The notes: generated by a model from the sequence alone, not told the origin. 64,000 bases of DNA from Chitinophagales bacterium (GCA_013816805.1 JACDDS010000011.1:62001-126000), one strand, 5' to 3'; positions 47,064-57,253 are shown, counted from the first letter of the stretch. A program made the numbers and translations.

Positions 47064-47398
47064 TTTTGTTCTAAAAGAATATCTCCTGAAAGATTCAAGC
47101 AGACTCACTACAAGCTTTTTTTATAGAGGGCTATAATTCCACAAACTGCGTTATTTTATTGGCCGCTAAGCTTCTGTTGTGTAGTAGCAGATATTCAGTA
47201 TCAGAAGAAATCATCTACCGCCCAATATAACCTTTACAGTATTGTGCAGGTAAGGGTACGTACTTAGTTTCGGTACCGTTAATAGAATCCTCGAAATAAT
47301 AATTCGACGTTTTTCGTTATGAAACCTTTCAAGTTACTGCTATTCAGGGGTGCTCTATAGTTATGTTTCCAAGTTTCTTTCGAATAAATTTGCCGGTA
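47064..47398. other. Intergenic region before the PorE-like gene
   Basis: This 335-bp region holds no gene. The open frame of the next gene reaches back to an ATG at 47363, but the signal peptide begins at 47399. I found no clear promoter box or terminator. Confidence 0.5.
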
Positions 47399-49453
47399 AT
47401 GAAAATAAAAGCGGGCAGGAATTTAGGGTGGATATTAATTTTAAGCATCGTATTTAATTCCTGTCTTGTCACCCGTCAGGTGAAGAATGGCGACATGCTG
47501 TATAAGGAAAAGCAGTACACATTGGCCGCTGACCTGCTTCAAAAGGAGTTAAACGCTGAAACCGACCCCCAGTTAAAAGCAAAAGAAACCTTCGAAGTGG
47601 CAGAATGCTACCGCCTTTCCGGCCAATCGGTTCCTGCAGAAGAGTGGTATAAGAAAGCCGCCGACTACAACCTTGACGACCGTGCGCAATACCTCTATGC
47701 CCTCATGCTTAAAAACAATGAGAAATACGATGATGCGGTAAATGCCTTCAATGAGTATCTGAAAGTTGCACCCTACGATGAAGAAGCACGCGCACAGGTG
47801 GAAGCGTGTAATCTTGCTTCGCAATGGCAAAAGGAAAAATCAAATAAGAAAGTTACCGATGTAGAATCATTGAATTCTCCTGCTTATGATTATGCGCCCG
47901 CATTTTATGGAAAAAATGGAATGGTATTTACTTCTGACAGAAGTAATGCAGCCGGCGAAGATATCTACGGCTGGACCGGTGAAAAATTTAGTGATATATA
48001 TGTTGCCTACCGCGATTCAGGAAACCACTATGGAACACCGGTGCCGTTCAGCGATGTGCTAAACTCACCTGCAAACGAAGGCACCGTATGCTTCAATAAA
48101 GATTTTACGGAATGCTACTTCACGCGCTGCATAGGAGGCGTATCGTATAATATCTTTTGCAAGATCTATTATAGCTACCGCACAGGAGAAACCTGGAGCG
48201 ATCCGCAATTAATACCCATGTTTGAAGATAGCTGCAACGTAGTGCAGCCTTGTCTCTCTGGTGATGGAAAGGAGCTATATGTCTCCTCCGATGCTGATGG
48301 TGGCTATGGCGGAAAAGACCTTTACGTACTTTCAAAAACGGCTGATGGCTTGGGCAATCCACAAAGTTTGGGTCCTGTAATTAATACTACCGGTGATGAA
48401 GGGTTTCCGTATGTAGCACCTGAGGGCACTTTATATTTTTCTTCGAATGGTTTGGACGGCATGGGCGGGCTTGACATTTTTTCAGCAAAGCGAATAAATA
48501 ACCAATGGGGAAATGTTCAGAATTTAAAAGCACCCGTTAATTCCGGAGCCGATGATTTCGGTTTTATTTCTGAAAAAGTAAATCCGAAAGATGTACACGC
48601 CATAAGATCGCAGGGATATTTTTGCAGCAACCGGCCTGGCGGCAAAGGCAAAGATGATATCTATCATTTTGTAGAAGAGAAAACCAAGGTGTATTTGGTC
48701 GCTGGCGATGTAGTGCAAAAAAAGTTTGAAAAAGAAAATGACCCTAACAGCAACGTTGTTGGCTTTGACCCTTTACCGGCTGCTGCTGTAACGCTGGTGG
48801 AGCTTGATAAATCAGGAAACCCGGTTAACGGCTCTCAGAAAAATTTGAAGACGGGTACAAATGGAAAGTTTCAGTTTGCCCTGGAAGCAGAAAAAAAATA
48901 TAAGATCTCTGCGGCTCACACCGATTATTTTACTAAGTCCGAAGATGTAACTACCGTTGGTCTGATAAAGGTTGATAAGGATACGGTAACTGCTACGGTC
49001 CGGATTATTCTGGATAGAATTTACAAGAATGTGCAGGTTAACATTAGTAATATCTATTACGATTACAACAAAGCGAATATCCGTGCGGATGCTGCCAAAG
49101 TGTTGGATACTCTGGTAGTGCTCCTCAAAGAAAATCCGAATGTGAAGGTGGAGATTGGGTCACATACGGACTCCCGCGGTAAAGATGAATATAACATAAA
49201 TCTTTCACTGGCGCGCGCGCAGTCCGTAGTAAACTACCTGGTGAATAACGGTGTGGATGCTGCAAGGCTTTCTGCGAAAGGATATGGAGAGACCCAGCCG
49301 GTTAATGAATGTGTAAATGGTGTCAAATGCACAGAAGAACAGTTTCAGGCAAACCGGCGCACCACCTTTAAAGTGATATCCGATACTTACAGCCTGGAAT
49401 CAAAACCACCCGATACTATCATACAGAATCCAAATAAAAAAGACGAGCAATAA
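47399..49453 (+). CDS. PorE-like OmpA-family lipoprotein (TPR, beta-propeller, CRD, OmpA)
   Basis: The 684-residue protein has a lipobox (VFNSC, near residue 24), TPR repeats (about 30-150: MLYKEKQYTLAADLLQKELN), a PD40/WD40 beta-propeller (about 160-440: LPDxDG-like FTSDRSNAAGEDIYG, YVSSDADGGYGGKDLYVLSK) and a carboxypeptidase-regulatory-like domain (about 450-545). A C-terminal OmpA domain (about 560-665) has GSHTDSRGKDEYNINLSLAR, which binds peptidoglycan. This order is that of PorE, an outer-membrane component linking the type IX secretion system to the cell wall. The ATG at 47399 is preferred over 47363 because it directly precedes the signal sequence. purM begins 12 bp downstream. Confidence 0.88.
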   Translation: MKIKAGRNLGWILILSIVFNSCLVTRQVKNGDMLYKEKQYTLAADLLQKELNAETDPQLKAKETFEVAECYRLSGQSVPAEEWYKKAADYNLDDRAQYLYALMLKNNEKYDDAVNAFNEYLKVAPYDEEARAQVEACNLASQWQKEKSNKKVTDVESLNSPAYDYAPAFYGKNGMVFTSDRSNAAGEDIYGWTGEKFSDIYVAYRDSGNHYGTPVPFSDVLNSPANEGTVCFNKDFTECYFTRCIGGVSYNIFCKIYYSYRTGETWSDPQLIPMFEDSCNVVQPCLSGDGKELYVSSDADGGYGGKDLYVLSKTADGLGNPQSLGPVINTTGDEGFPYVAPEGTLYFSSNGLDGMGGLDIFSAKRINNQWGNVQNLKAPVNSGADDFGFISEKVNPKDVHAIRSQGYFCSNRPGGKGKDDIYHFVEEKTKVYLVAGDVVQKKFEKENDPNSNVVGFDPLPAAAVTLVELDKSGNPVNGSQKNLKTGTNGKFQFALEAEKKYKISAAHTDYFTKSEDVTTVGLIKVDKDTVTATVRIILDRIYKNVQVNISNIYYDYNKANIRADAAKVLDTLVVLLKENPNVKVEIGSHTDSRGKDEYNINLSLARAQSVVNYLVNNGVDAARLSAKGYGETQPVNECVNGVKCTEEQFQANRRTTFKVISDTYSLESKPPDTIIQNPNKKDEQ

Positions 49454-49465
49454 TAATTACTGCGG

Positions 49466-50632
49466 ATGGGTAACGATCTGAAGTATAATGAGCGTGGTGT
49501 TTCCGCCTCAAAAGAAGAGGTGTATCAGGCTATAAAAACACTTGATCCAGGCTTATTTCCTAATGCCTTTTGTAAAATTTATCCCGATTTTTTTCTCCAT
49601 GATCCTGAGTGGTGCAGCATCGTGCATGCGGATGGAGCGGGTACAAAGTCTTCACTTGCTTATTTGTACTGGAAAGAAACGGGAGATTTATCTGTGTGGC
49701 GGGGTATTGCACAGGATTCTTTGGTAATGAACACCGATGATTTGAGTTGCGCCGGAACTGCCGGACCTTTTCTTTTTTCCTCCATCATAAATCGTAATAA
49801 GCACCTGATCCCTGGCGAAGTGCTTCGGGAAATTATAGAAGGCACTGCTGCTTTTATCGATAAAATGAATTCTTTCGGAATCCAAATTAAATACATGGGC
49901 GGTGAAACAGCTGATCTTGGCGATATCGTACGCACTGTAACGGTAGATTCCACCATCAGCTGCAGGATGAAGCGATCGAACGTTGTAAAAAATGAGATTC
50001 GACCTGGCAATGTAATTATCGGCCTGGCTTCATTTGGAAAATCAACTTATGAAGAGGAATATAACAGTGGTATCGGTAGTAATGGACTTACTTCAGCAAG
50101 GCACGATGTGCTAACACACGAATATTACAAAAAATATCCGGAGACATTTGATCTAAATACTAAAGAAGATTTGATTTACAGCGGTACTAAAACGGTCAGG
50201 GATTCTTTTGAGGATGCACCCCTGAATATTGGAAAGTTATTACTTTCTCCCACACGCAGTTATGCACCGGTTTTAAAAGTGGTGCTTGAAAAATTTCAGA
50301 AACACATTCATGGCTTGATCCACTGCAGCGGCGGCGGACAGAAAAAGGTGATGCACTACGTTAATAACCTTCATGTCGTAAAGAATAACTTATTCGCTGT
50401 TCCTTATGTCTTCCGGTTAATTCAATCGGAATCAAAAACTCGGTGGCAGGATATGTATCAGGTTTTTAATATGGGCCACCGGCTGGAAATATATTGCGGA
50501 GAGCTAATTGCATCTGAAGTGATAAGTATTTGCGCTGAATTTAATATAGAAGCAAGAATAATCGGTAAATGTTTTTCTTCGGAAGAAAAAAAACTGACTA
50601 TAGAAAGTGATGATGGAACGTTTACATATTAA
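49466..50632 (+). CDS. purM: Phosphoribosylformylglycinamidine cyclo-ligase (AIR synthase, PurM)
   Basis: This is an AIR synthase-type enzyme of purine biosynthesis, closing the imidazole ring in an ATP-dependent step. Its 388 residues are the longer Bacteroidota form. Recognisable segments are SIVHADGAGTKSSLAYLYWK near residue 52, QDSLVMNTDDLSCAGTAGPF near 83, IKYMGGETADLGDIVRTVTV near 140 and IIGLASFGKSTYEEEYNSGI near 187. The late IHGLIHCSGGGQKKVMHY is the family's C-terminal site. It starts 12 bp after the PorE-like gene. Some annotation pipelines label this form only as AIR synthase related. Confidence 0.9.
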   Translation: MGNDLKYNERGVSASKEEVYQAIKTLDPGLFPNAFCKIYPDFFLHDPEWCSIVHADGAGTKSSLAYLYWKETGDLSVWRGIAQDSLVMNTDDLSCAGTAGPFLFSSIINRNKHLIPGEVLREIIEGTAAFIDKMNSFGIQIKYMGGETADLGDIVRTVTVDSTISCRMKRSNVVKNEIRPGNVIIGLASFGKSTYEEEYNSGIGSNGLTSARHDVLTHEYYKKYPETFDLNTKEDLIYSGTKTVRDSFEDAPLNIGKLLLSPTRSYAPVLKVVLEKFQKHIHGLIHCSGGGQKKVMHYVNNLHVVKNNLFAVPYVFRLIQSESKTRWQDMYQVFNMGHRLEIYCGELIASEVISICAEFNIEARIIGKCFSSEEKKLTIESDDGTFTY

Positions 50633-50643
50633 AATGAAGTCTC

Positions 50644-51489
50644 TCAGAAGGAATAGGCAAACACCAGTCTCGCATTAAGTTTTTCATCATCTTCCAGAGT
50701 GCGTCCTCCATTTTTTAAGTCAATTATCTGGGGCAATGCTGCAAATGAAAGCCACCAGTTTTCCTGTCGGTAAGAAATATTGGGACCTATATACAGTGCG
50801 GAATGCTCGAACCCTTCATCATGTGAAAAGACATTATTGCTGCGTGCTTCCAATCCTATATTAAACGATTTGGTAATAGCATAAGAAAGACCATAATCCG
50901 CTTCTAGCTTGGTTTCGCGCTTCCATACAGTCTTGCTGTTTTGCTCTTTTGCTTCCCATTCTAATTCGCCAACCAGGTTAAATGCAGTAAGGAAGCGATC
51001 TATATTTTTATCAAGTATAACCTTGCCTTCCAGCTCAAATTCATTGGAAAAAATGGTTACTTCACAATATAGAGCTGATCCTATAGTATTGGTAATTGGA
51101 TCTGTGAGCTGGTATTTCCATTCATTTGAAAAGCCTATATCGAATTTTGTTTTCAGGTCTGTCTGCGGCTCAAAAATTGTTTCACCTGTAGTCGTTGTAA
51201 TGGGTATGTAAGTGGTGAAAGGCACGGTAGATGCGCCGAGGTTTAAATAAAATGATGTCTGTAACTTTTTTCCCAACCCAACCTCAAATTCAATCCTGTT
51301 TTCAACGGCAGAAAAAAAATCTTCGCGTCCATATTTATAGGTTGTCCAGACTTCTAAATCCCGTAACCCGCCCTGCAAGGTTCGGCTTTCATAAACAAAA
51401 GCAAAACTTCGATCCGTTGCACGTAAATTATGTGTTCCTAAAATAAATGCGATCAAGAAAAGAAAAAATAAATTGAGGTATCTGTTCAT
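50644..51489 (-). CDS. Predicted outer-membrane beta-barrel protein, unknown family
   Basis: The 281-residue protein has a signal peptide (MNRYLNLFFLFLIAFILGTH, cleaved near LRATD) and alternating-pattern strands ending in an aromatic-final NARLVFAYSF, the mark of a beta-barrel. Strands include RDLEVWTTYKYGREDFFSAV and FNIGLEARSNNVFSHDEGF. I do not recognise a family. The open frame extends to 51537, but ATG 51489 starts the signal sequence. It faces purM tail to tail. Confidence 0.7.
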   Translation of the reverse strand: MNRYLNLFFLFLIAFILGTHNLRATDRSFAFVYESRTLQGGLRDLEVWTTYKYGREDFFSAVENRIEFEVGLGKKLQTSFYLNLGASTVPFTTYIPITTTTGETIFEPQTDLKTKFDIGFSNEWKYQLTDPITNTIGSALYCEVTIFSNEFELEGKVILDKNIDRFLTAFNLVGELEWEAKEQNSKTVWKRETKLEADYGLSYAITKSFNIGLEARSNNVFSHDEGFEHSALYIGPNISYRQENWWLSFAALPQIIDLKNGGRTLEDDEKLNARLVFAYSF

Positions 51490-51562
51490 TAATATATCTG
51501 AAATAGCATTAGGATAATTTGCATTTATCGTTCTCACCTAATTTGAATTTTTATTGTTAACG

Positions 51563-52720
51563 CTAGGGAATCAGCTTTTGAAGTACAGTTAACAGATTTT
51601 CCCCTCGCAGGTTAGAAGCCACGATACGGCCTTCTTTATCGAGAAGATAATTTTGAGGAATAGACTGTATTCCATAGGTCTGGCAGATTGCGGATTTCCA
51701 ACCCTGTAATTCACTCACGTGGTTAGGCCACATCAAGCCATCCGATTTTATTGCATTCAGCCATTTGTCGCGGTCCGTATCCAGAGAGACACTATAAATT
51801 GTAAATCCCTTATCCTTATAGGACTGGTACGCTTTCACTACATTGGGATTTTCACGCCGGCACGGACCACACCAGGAAGCCCAAAAATCGACCAACACGT
51901 ATTTACCACGCAGTGTTGAAAGCTTTAAAGATTTTCCATTGGCATCGTTTAGCTGGATATCAGGTGCAATGGCTCCGGTTGCGAATTTGGGATCGTTTTG
52001 ATTTTGCTGACTTCCACCCCGCTGATCGGCCAACTGCTTAAGAAAGGTCTGTACAAAAGGAACACTTCCAAATTTGGTTTTTATTCGGTTTTCCAATGAA
52101 TCAATTACGTTTTTATCCCGCTGATAATTGAGATTATAAGCCGCAAAAATGGCGAGCACAGGATTCTCAACTGTATCAATATACTTTGTATTGTAGGTCC
52201 GGAAAGCTGCGTCTGCAACCCGCACCTTTTCCTCATATATTTTTTTTATGGAATCGGGAGTTTGTTCGCCGGCGTTCGAATTGTACTCCTCCATAGCAGC
52301 ATGGAATTGCTCGCCATATTGCTTTGTTTTCATTATATAACCCCGCAATTGCTCAGAAGCTGGTGAACCCGAAACGTGGTAATTGAAAGAGGTGAAATCA
52401 GACGTGTCTGCAGTAACCTGTACAGCTGAAGATTTATCGTCAAGCACCAGGAGGAGTGCTCGTTCCTGTCCCATACGCAACTGGTAGAGTCCATTACTTT
52501 TTATCGATCCCTGCATTAAAAAATTTCCGGTAGCATCTGCCTTTGCTGTGTCTACGCCACGGGTAGAATTGTAATTAATCTCTTCGAGATATATAGGAGT
52601 ATTTACAGCAACATTTTTTATTTGACCCTTCAGGGTAAACTCCTCACTCTTCATCTGTGATTGACACGAATAAAGAAAGGAAAGGGAACACGTGATGAAC
52701 GCTAATAAAAATATTTTCAT
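51563..52720 (-). CDS. TlpA-like thioredoxin-fold lipoprotein with DUF4369 domain
   Basis: This 385-residue protein has a lipobox (SFLYSC near residue 18), an N-terminal DUF4369 beta domain (about 25-125: FTLKGQIKNVAVNTPIYLEE, GLYQLRMGQERALLLVLDD), a helical middle, and a C-terminal thioredoxin domain with active site VDFWASWCGPCRRENPNVVK. It belongs to the TlpA/ResA-type disulfide reductases typical of Bacteroidota, facing the periplasm and supplying electrons to exported thiols or cytochrome maturation. The ATG at 52720 precedes the signal; the frame extends to 52747 without better evidence. Confidence 0.9.
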   Translation of the reverse strand: MKIFLLAFITCSLSFLYSCQSQMKSEEFTLKGQIKNVAVNTPIYLEEINYNSTRGVDTAKADATGNFLMQGSIKSNGLYQLRMGQERALLLVLDDKSSAVQVTADTSDFTSFNYHVSGSPASEQLRGYIMKTKQYGEQFHAAMEEYNSNAGEQTPDSIKKIYEEKVRVADAAFRTYNTKYIDTVENPVLAIFAAYNLNYQRDKNVIDSLENRIKTKFGSVPFVQTFLKQLADQRGGSQQNQNDPKFATGAIAPDIQLNDANGKSLKLSTLRGKYVLVDFWASWCGPCRRENPNVVKAYQSYKDKGFTIYSVSLDTDRDKWLNAIKSDGLMWPNHVSELQGWKSAICQTYGIQSIPQNYLLDKEGRIVASNLRGENLLTVLQKLIP

Positions 52721-52975
52721 TTTATAAGAACTAAAGAGGTTATTCAATGATCTTTTTGGTTAAAACTTAAATTAGAATTACGTTATGTTATTGCTTCCTG
52801 CAAAGCCCAGATTTGTTCACTATACTTCTTCAGTGCAAAACTACTAAAGCAGTTGTTAACGAAAGCTGAACATTTAAATTTGCCACAAAAAATATTGATT
52901 ACATTATGTCTGATTACAATATTAAAGAACATGGGGCTGACAGCTTTTTTGTAGTTTCGCATCAATTGATTTAAA

Positions 52976-53446
52976 ATGAAAAATATTATTCTTGCGTTTT
53001 TACTCGGGATTACCTTGTACAGCTGCAAAAAGAATTCATTACCGTTTGATCCCGGTCAGATAGGAACAGGGGAAACTGGTGGTGGAAACGATTCATCGGG
53101 CACTATATTGATCCATGATTATGAAGGTGGTTACCATGGAATCGTCCACGAAAAGGGAGTTATTGCCTATAGCCAGCCGTTCATTAAATACGATACTACA
53201 TATGAATACACTATTTCTGTATTATCTGCAGGAATTAATCTTATTAATATACAGGGAACTGAAAATATTGACAGCATTATAGTAGATGATTCAGGCCATT
53301 TTGCCTTCCAGGATTTTCACCGCACCATTGCCGGACGTTTTACTGATGGCGACGATAGCCTGTACATGAATACCGATGCTATCGGCGGAGCCTTTCCTGT
53401 TAGCTATACCAGCTCTCATATGGAGTTTGCCGGTCAAAAAAAGTAA
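52976..53446 (+). CDS. Small hypothetical lipoprotein
   Basis: The 156-residue protein begins with a short lipoprotein signal (MKNIILAFLLGITLYSC, cysteine at residue 17). A Gly/Ser-rich linker (IGTGETGGGNDSSGT) leads into a beta-rich body. I recognise no family. It ends 9 bp before gldC and is probably co-transcribed with it. Confidence 0.72.
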   Translation: MKNIILAFLLGITLYSCKKNSLPFDPGQIGTGETGGGNDSSGTILIHDYEGGYHGIVHEKGVIAYSQPFIKYDTTYEYTISVLSAGINLINIQGTENIDSIIVDDSGHFAFQDFHRTIAGRFTDGDDSLYMNTDAIGGAFPVSYTSSHMEFAGQKK

Positions 53447-53455
53447 CCTGTTAAT

Positions 53456-53809
53456 ATGACATCAGAAGAACGCCTGAGTACTATAAACCTTTCCATTAGT
53501 CTTGATAAAAATAATATTCCTGAAAAGATTGATTGGGTTGCAACAGATGCCGAACCGGGCATACATGAGGCAGGTGCCATGCTGGTCGCTCTCTGGGATC
53601 AGAAGGCAAAGACGGGTTTAAGCATCGATCTGTGGACGAAGGAAATGACTATACCTGAGATGAACTTATTTTTCTATCAGACATTCTACCAATTATCAGA
53701 AACTTTTGTCAGGGCTACGCAGAATAAAGAACTGAGTGAGGACATAAAAAAATTTGCAAACGAATTTATTGAAAAGGTGAAGCAGGCTGAAAAGCTTGCC
53801 CTTAAATAA
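53456..53809 (+). CDS. gldC: Gliding motility protein GldC
   Basis: This is a small cytoplasmic protein of the GldC family (117 residues), linked genetically to gliding and the type IX secretion pathway, with an obscure molecular role. Signatures are ISLDKNNIPEKIDWVATDAE and MLVALWDQKAKTGLSIDLWT, then EMTIPEMNLFFYQTFYQLSE. Together with the PorE-like gene and the T9SS sorting domains it argues for a working type IX system. It follows the small lipoprotein gene by 9 bp. Confidence 0.9.
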   Translation: MTSEERLSTINLSISLDKNNIPEKIDWVATDAEPGIHEAGAMLVALWDQKAKTGLSIDLWTKEMTIPEMNLFFYQTFYQLSETFVRATQNKELSEDIKKFANEFIEKVKQAEKLALK

Positions 53810-53930
53810 GTGGTAGTCGATAAAGCTTCAATTCATTTTTCAATCGCTATTTGCTTTATTTCTTTCGATTCTACAATTCTGTACCTATAATTCTGTTGTG
53901 TGGAGGGCTGTCAACAATTCTGTTTTCTTA

Positions 53931-54806
53931 TTACTCCCGGTCATCTTTTAATACTGGTGATAGAAGCCTTAGTGCATTGAACACCGCCTGGTGGCTTACG
54001 GTGGCATGGTTCTCCTGAGGCAGATAGTCAAAATAAATATTTAAACTATTGCTTTCCGAATTTTTTAATTTTTCTGCCAGAAGATTTACATCTACTTCCA
54101 TAACACGTGGAATGTCGCTGGGGGTCAATCCTTCTTTTCCTACCCCGATATAAATATCTGTTTTAGCCGTAAAAGTTTTTTGAAGTATTTCAAATTGGCT
54201 GTTTAGTAAGGATCCATTGTCCCACCATAGGCTTGGGCTTACAATAATATATTTATTAAATAAGGTTGGTTTTCCAAATAATATTTCTGTTGCCAGAAGT
54301 CCGCCTAACGATTCTCCAATAATCGTTTTGGTATCATTGGTTTTGTATTTATTCTGAATATAGGGTTGCAATTCTTTTTCAATAAAATCTATAAACTTAT
54401 CTGAGTGACCGGATGAAGGATATCGTTTCTGATCCGTTGCTACAGTTGTCGGAAAAGTAAAATCTCTTTTTCGATCTGTATTGGCAATTCCAACAATAAT
54501 TGATTTCGGAACGCGGTTTATCCAGGGGAAACTGTTAAACTGATACAGTCCCACAATATGAATAAAATCTTCGTCAGCTCCGCCATCAAGGAGGTAGACC
54601 ACAGGATATTTTGTAGTATCATTTTGATTGTAACCTTCAGGCAGATATATATTTAAAATTCTTTTTTCGGATAATTCAACAGATTCAATTTCGTCGATCT
54701 CTCCGAGGATAAATGGCTTGCTGTTGTCCGATTTTTTAGCCTGCTTATTCTGGCTGTAACAAGCTGTTGTAAAAAGGATAAGTACACAGATTAGCAAGGT
54801 CTTCAT
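53931..54806 (-). CDS. Exported esterase-type alpha/beta hydrolase
   Basis: This 291-residue protein has a signal peptide (MKTLLICVLILFTTACYSQN) and a putative esterase fold of the IroE/feruloyl-esterase-D type. The nucleophile elbow reads IIGESLGGLLATEI, with serine near residue 158. Upstream are NIYLPEGYN and YPVVYLLDGGADEDFIHIVG; the final histidine is likely in LPQENHATVSHQAVF. It is annotated from ATG 54806, although the frame extends to 54902 in overlap with mutL. Substrate unknown. Confidence 0.86.
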   Translation of the reverse strand: MKTLLICVLILFTTACYSQNKQAKKSDNSKPFILGEIDEIESVELSEKRILNIYLPEGYNQNDTTKYPVVYLLDGGADEDFIHIVGLYQFNSFPWINRVPKSIIVGIANTDRKRDFTFPTTVATDQKRYPSSGHSDKFIDFIEKELQPYIQNKYKTNDTKTIIGESLGGLLATEILFGKPTLFNKYIIVSPSLWWDNGSLLNSQFEILQKTFTAKTDIYIGVGKEGLTPSDIPRVMEVDVNLLAEKLKNSESNSLNIYFDYLPQENHATVSHQAVFNALRLLSPVLKDDRE

Positions 54807-54867
54807 AGATACATTGTAATCTAAAATGGAAAATGGCGCGATGTAAAATCGAATAGTAACTTCTCTT

Positions 54868-56730
54868 TTATTTCCCCTTCGAAAAAAGCTTCGACAATTC
54901 ACCCAGCTCGAAAGTAATTACGGTAAGCTGACCATTCGGCGAGACATAGGGAGTATCACATGCAAAGAGCTGATCAATCAGGTTTTTCATCTCTTTTTCA
55001 ATCAGCACCTCACCCGCTTTTATAGAGGCTCTTTTTGCCATCGTGACAGCAAGCTGGTGGCGCTTACCGGATTTTGTGTTCACGTTGCTCAGCTTAAATT
55101 CATCGAGCATGCGTTCTATCAGGTCTTTCTCATTTCCGAGCCTTATATCAGAAGGAATACCATGCAATACAAATGAGTTTCCTCCGAATTCCTGGATGTC
55201 AAATCCAAATGCACAAAGCTCGGGCAGCAGCTCACGCAGCAACTCAACGTCGGGTGGAGCGATGTGAATGGTTTCAGGAAAAAGCTGCTGTTGGGTAGTA
55301 AGGTTATTCGTATCGAGGCCTTTCACAAATTTCTCGAAGAGGATGCGCTCATGCGCCGCCTGCTGATCTATAAGTATAAACCCCGATTTTATCTGCGATA
55401 AGATGTATTTTTTGTGAAGCTGAAAAGGTGCTGATTGCGTGTCAGGAATATCTTCAAACATGGCAGCAGCAGCATCACTAAATGGCTGGTCTATACTGCC
55501 TGAAATAGTGATGGTGCTTAACTGAGGTATGGATTCAGGCTCATACATTTTTTGCCAGTTGCGGATATTTGATTGATTCCGTGAATGTGTTTCTGCAAAG
55601 GGAAATTGCTGTTTTCCAAGCAGGGGTAATGAAAAAGATTTTTTAGACGAAGAAGTTTCAGAAAAAGGCTTTGCAGGCGTGGAAAAAGCCTGCAGGTGAT
55701 CGAAGGCTGTTTCGCGGTCGAAGTCGAGAGTAGGGGTAACAGAAAATTTTGAAAGCGCTCCTTTCACTGCAGTATTCACAAAGGCATACACTATCTTATC
55801 ATCATCGAATTTAATCTCCTGCTTGGTGGGATGCACGTTGATATCTATCCGTGAAGGATCGATGTCAAGAAAAATGACATACAGCGGAAAGGTATCTTTC
55901 TGCAGCAATTGATGATAGGCACTTACCACCGCATGGTTCAGGTAATTATTCCGGATAAACCTCCGGTTCACAAAAAAATACTGGTCACCGCGCATCTTCT
56001 TTGCCGACTCCGGCTTTCCCACAAATCCAAAAATGTTTACAATGCTGGTTTGCTCTTCCAGCGGCACCAGCCGCTCGTTATAGTGGTTACCAAAAATATT
56101 ACGGATGCGCTGGCGGAGGTTTGATGGAGGAAGGTGAAACACTTGCAGGCCGCTGTGGTGCATCTCAAAGTGTATTTCAGGATTTGATAGTGCAATGCGC
56201 TGAAATTCATCTATGATATGCCGGGTTTCCACCGGGTTGCTTTTCAGGAAATTCCTCCGTGCGGGGATGTTGTAAAATAAGTTTTTAATAGCGATAGAAG
56301 TGCCCTCGGTTACCTGGGCAGGCTCGTGCTTTCTCACTTCCGATCCCTCTATTTCGAGCAGGCAGCCCAGCTCATCTCCTCTTCTCCTGGTCTTTAATTC
56401 TACTTGTGAAATAGCGGCAATAGAGGCCAGTGCTTCCCCCCGGAAGCCCATGGTTCGGATAGCAAACAGATCTTCGGCAACAGCGATCTTCGAGGTAGCA
56501 TGCCTTTCAAAGCTCATCCGGGCATCGGTTTCCGTCATGCCGCATCCGTTATCAATTACCTGGATGAGCGCTTTGCCGGCATCCTTAATGATCAGCTTGA
56601 TGGAAGTGGCACCCGCATCCAGAGCATTTTCCATCAGCTCTTTTACTGCAGAAGCCGGCCGCTGAATAACTTCACCCGCAGCTATCTGATTGGCGATCGA
56701 ATCAGGAAGAAGGTGAATGATGTCGGGCAT
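54868..56730 (-). CDS. mutL: DNA mismatch repair protein MutL
   Basis: This is the matchmaker ATPase of mismatch repair, with 620 residues. The N-terminal GHKL ATPase is intact (IANQIAAGEVIQRPASAVKE, NALDAGATSIKLIIKDAGKA, DNGCGMTETDARMSFERHAT and GFRGEALASIAAISQVELKT), followed by the S5-like fold and a variable linker (about 340-425). The C-terminal domain has LIDQQAAHERILFEKF, the endonuclease-motif region, in which the usual DQHA is DQQA. This Gln variant also occurs in other Bacteroidota to my recollection, so I would not call it broken. It is followed downstream by the esterase gene. Confidence 0.95.
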   Translation of the reverse strand: MPDIIHLLPDSIANQIAAGEVIQRPASAVKELMENALDAGATSIKLIIKDAGKALIQVIDNGCGMTETDARMSFERHATSKIAVAEDLFAIRTMGFRGEALASIAAISQVELKTRRRGDELGCLLEIEGSEVRKHEPAQVTEGTSIAIKNLFYNIPARRNFLKSNPVETRHIIDEFQRIALSNPEIHFEMHHSGLQVFHLPPSNLRQRIRNIFGNHYNERLVPLEEQTSIVNIFGFVGKPESAKKMRGDQYFFVNRRFIRNNYLNHAVVSAYHQLLQKDTFPLYVIFLDIDPSRIDINVHPTKQEIKFDDDKIVYAFVNTAVKGALSKFSVTPTLDFDRETAFDHLQAFSTPAKPFSETSSSKKSFSLPLLGKQQFPFAETHSRNQSNIRNWQKMYEPESIPQLSTITISGSIDQPFSDAAAAMFEDIPDTQSAPFQLHKKYILSQIKSGFILIDQQAAHERILFEKFVKGLDTNNLTTQQQLFPETIHIAPPDVELLRELLPELCAFGFDIQEFGGNSFVLHGIPSDIRLGNEKDLIERMLDEFKLSNVNTKSGKRHQLAVTMAKRASIKAGEVLIEKEMKNLIDQLFACDTPYVSPNGQLTVITFELGELSKLFSKGK

Positions 56731-56906
56731 GAAGTAATAACAGTAGAAGTAAAAATAATATTAACCTTCGAAAATGGAAAGTAACCCTGCCATATTAATA
56801 GGGGTTATAAAATTATCAATACGAGAAAATCAGCAAGATCCGCTAAACGAAATCTATAAATAGCTTAATACTGGTTTAGCTATGACTTATCAGAAAAATA
56901 CCACGT

Positions 56907-57128
56907 CTAATCATCGCCCATCAGCGATGAGACCTTATTCTTTAGATTACTGATAAAGCGCTTTCCCTTTACAATCTCATCCTCCACGTCGCCCTTTATT
57001 TTATTCGCAGAATTACGAAAATCATCGATAAGCTCTTCCTTATTATCTATTGCAAGCACGTAGCCGATACCGATGCCAATAGCTACACCAAACAGCAGGA
57101 TCATCATCCCTTTTGAATTTTTCTTCAT
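56907..57128 (-). CDS. YtxH-like small membrane protein
   Basis: The 73-residue protein has one membrane helix (residues 8-26, GMMILLFGVAIGIGIGYVLA) followed by an amphipathic, charged helix with regular coiled-coil-like spacing. This is the shape of YtxH-domain proteins, which are often stress-linked. It is intact and preceded by an AT-rich upstream region. Confidence 0.75.
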   Translation of the reverse strand: MKKNSKGMMILLFGVAIGIGIGYVLAIDNKEELIDDFRNSANKIKGDVEDEIVKGKRFISNLKNKVSSLMGDD

Positions 57129-57253
57129 GGTATTAAATTTCGATAAAGATAAAAAAATTGAGGACGTAAAAGTGAGTTAGAATTCCTCCCTGCAGCTTAC
57201 TTTAATTAAGTATGTGTGCGCAGGATCATAGGAAGTTAAAGAAACTTAAATAC

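Noticed and set aside
52783-53028. Minus-strand 81-residue open frame
   Set aside because: It overlaps the start of the small lipoprotein gene, has no family features, and its upstream region has no promoter signal.
54868-56730. MutL endonuclease motif DQQA instead of DQHA, considered as inactivation
   Set aside because: The rest of MutL is intact and I recall the Gln variant in other Bacteroidota, so this is probably a lineage trait.
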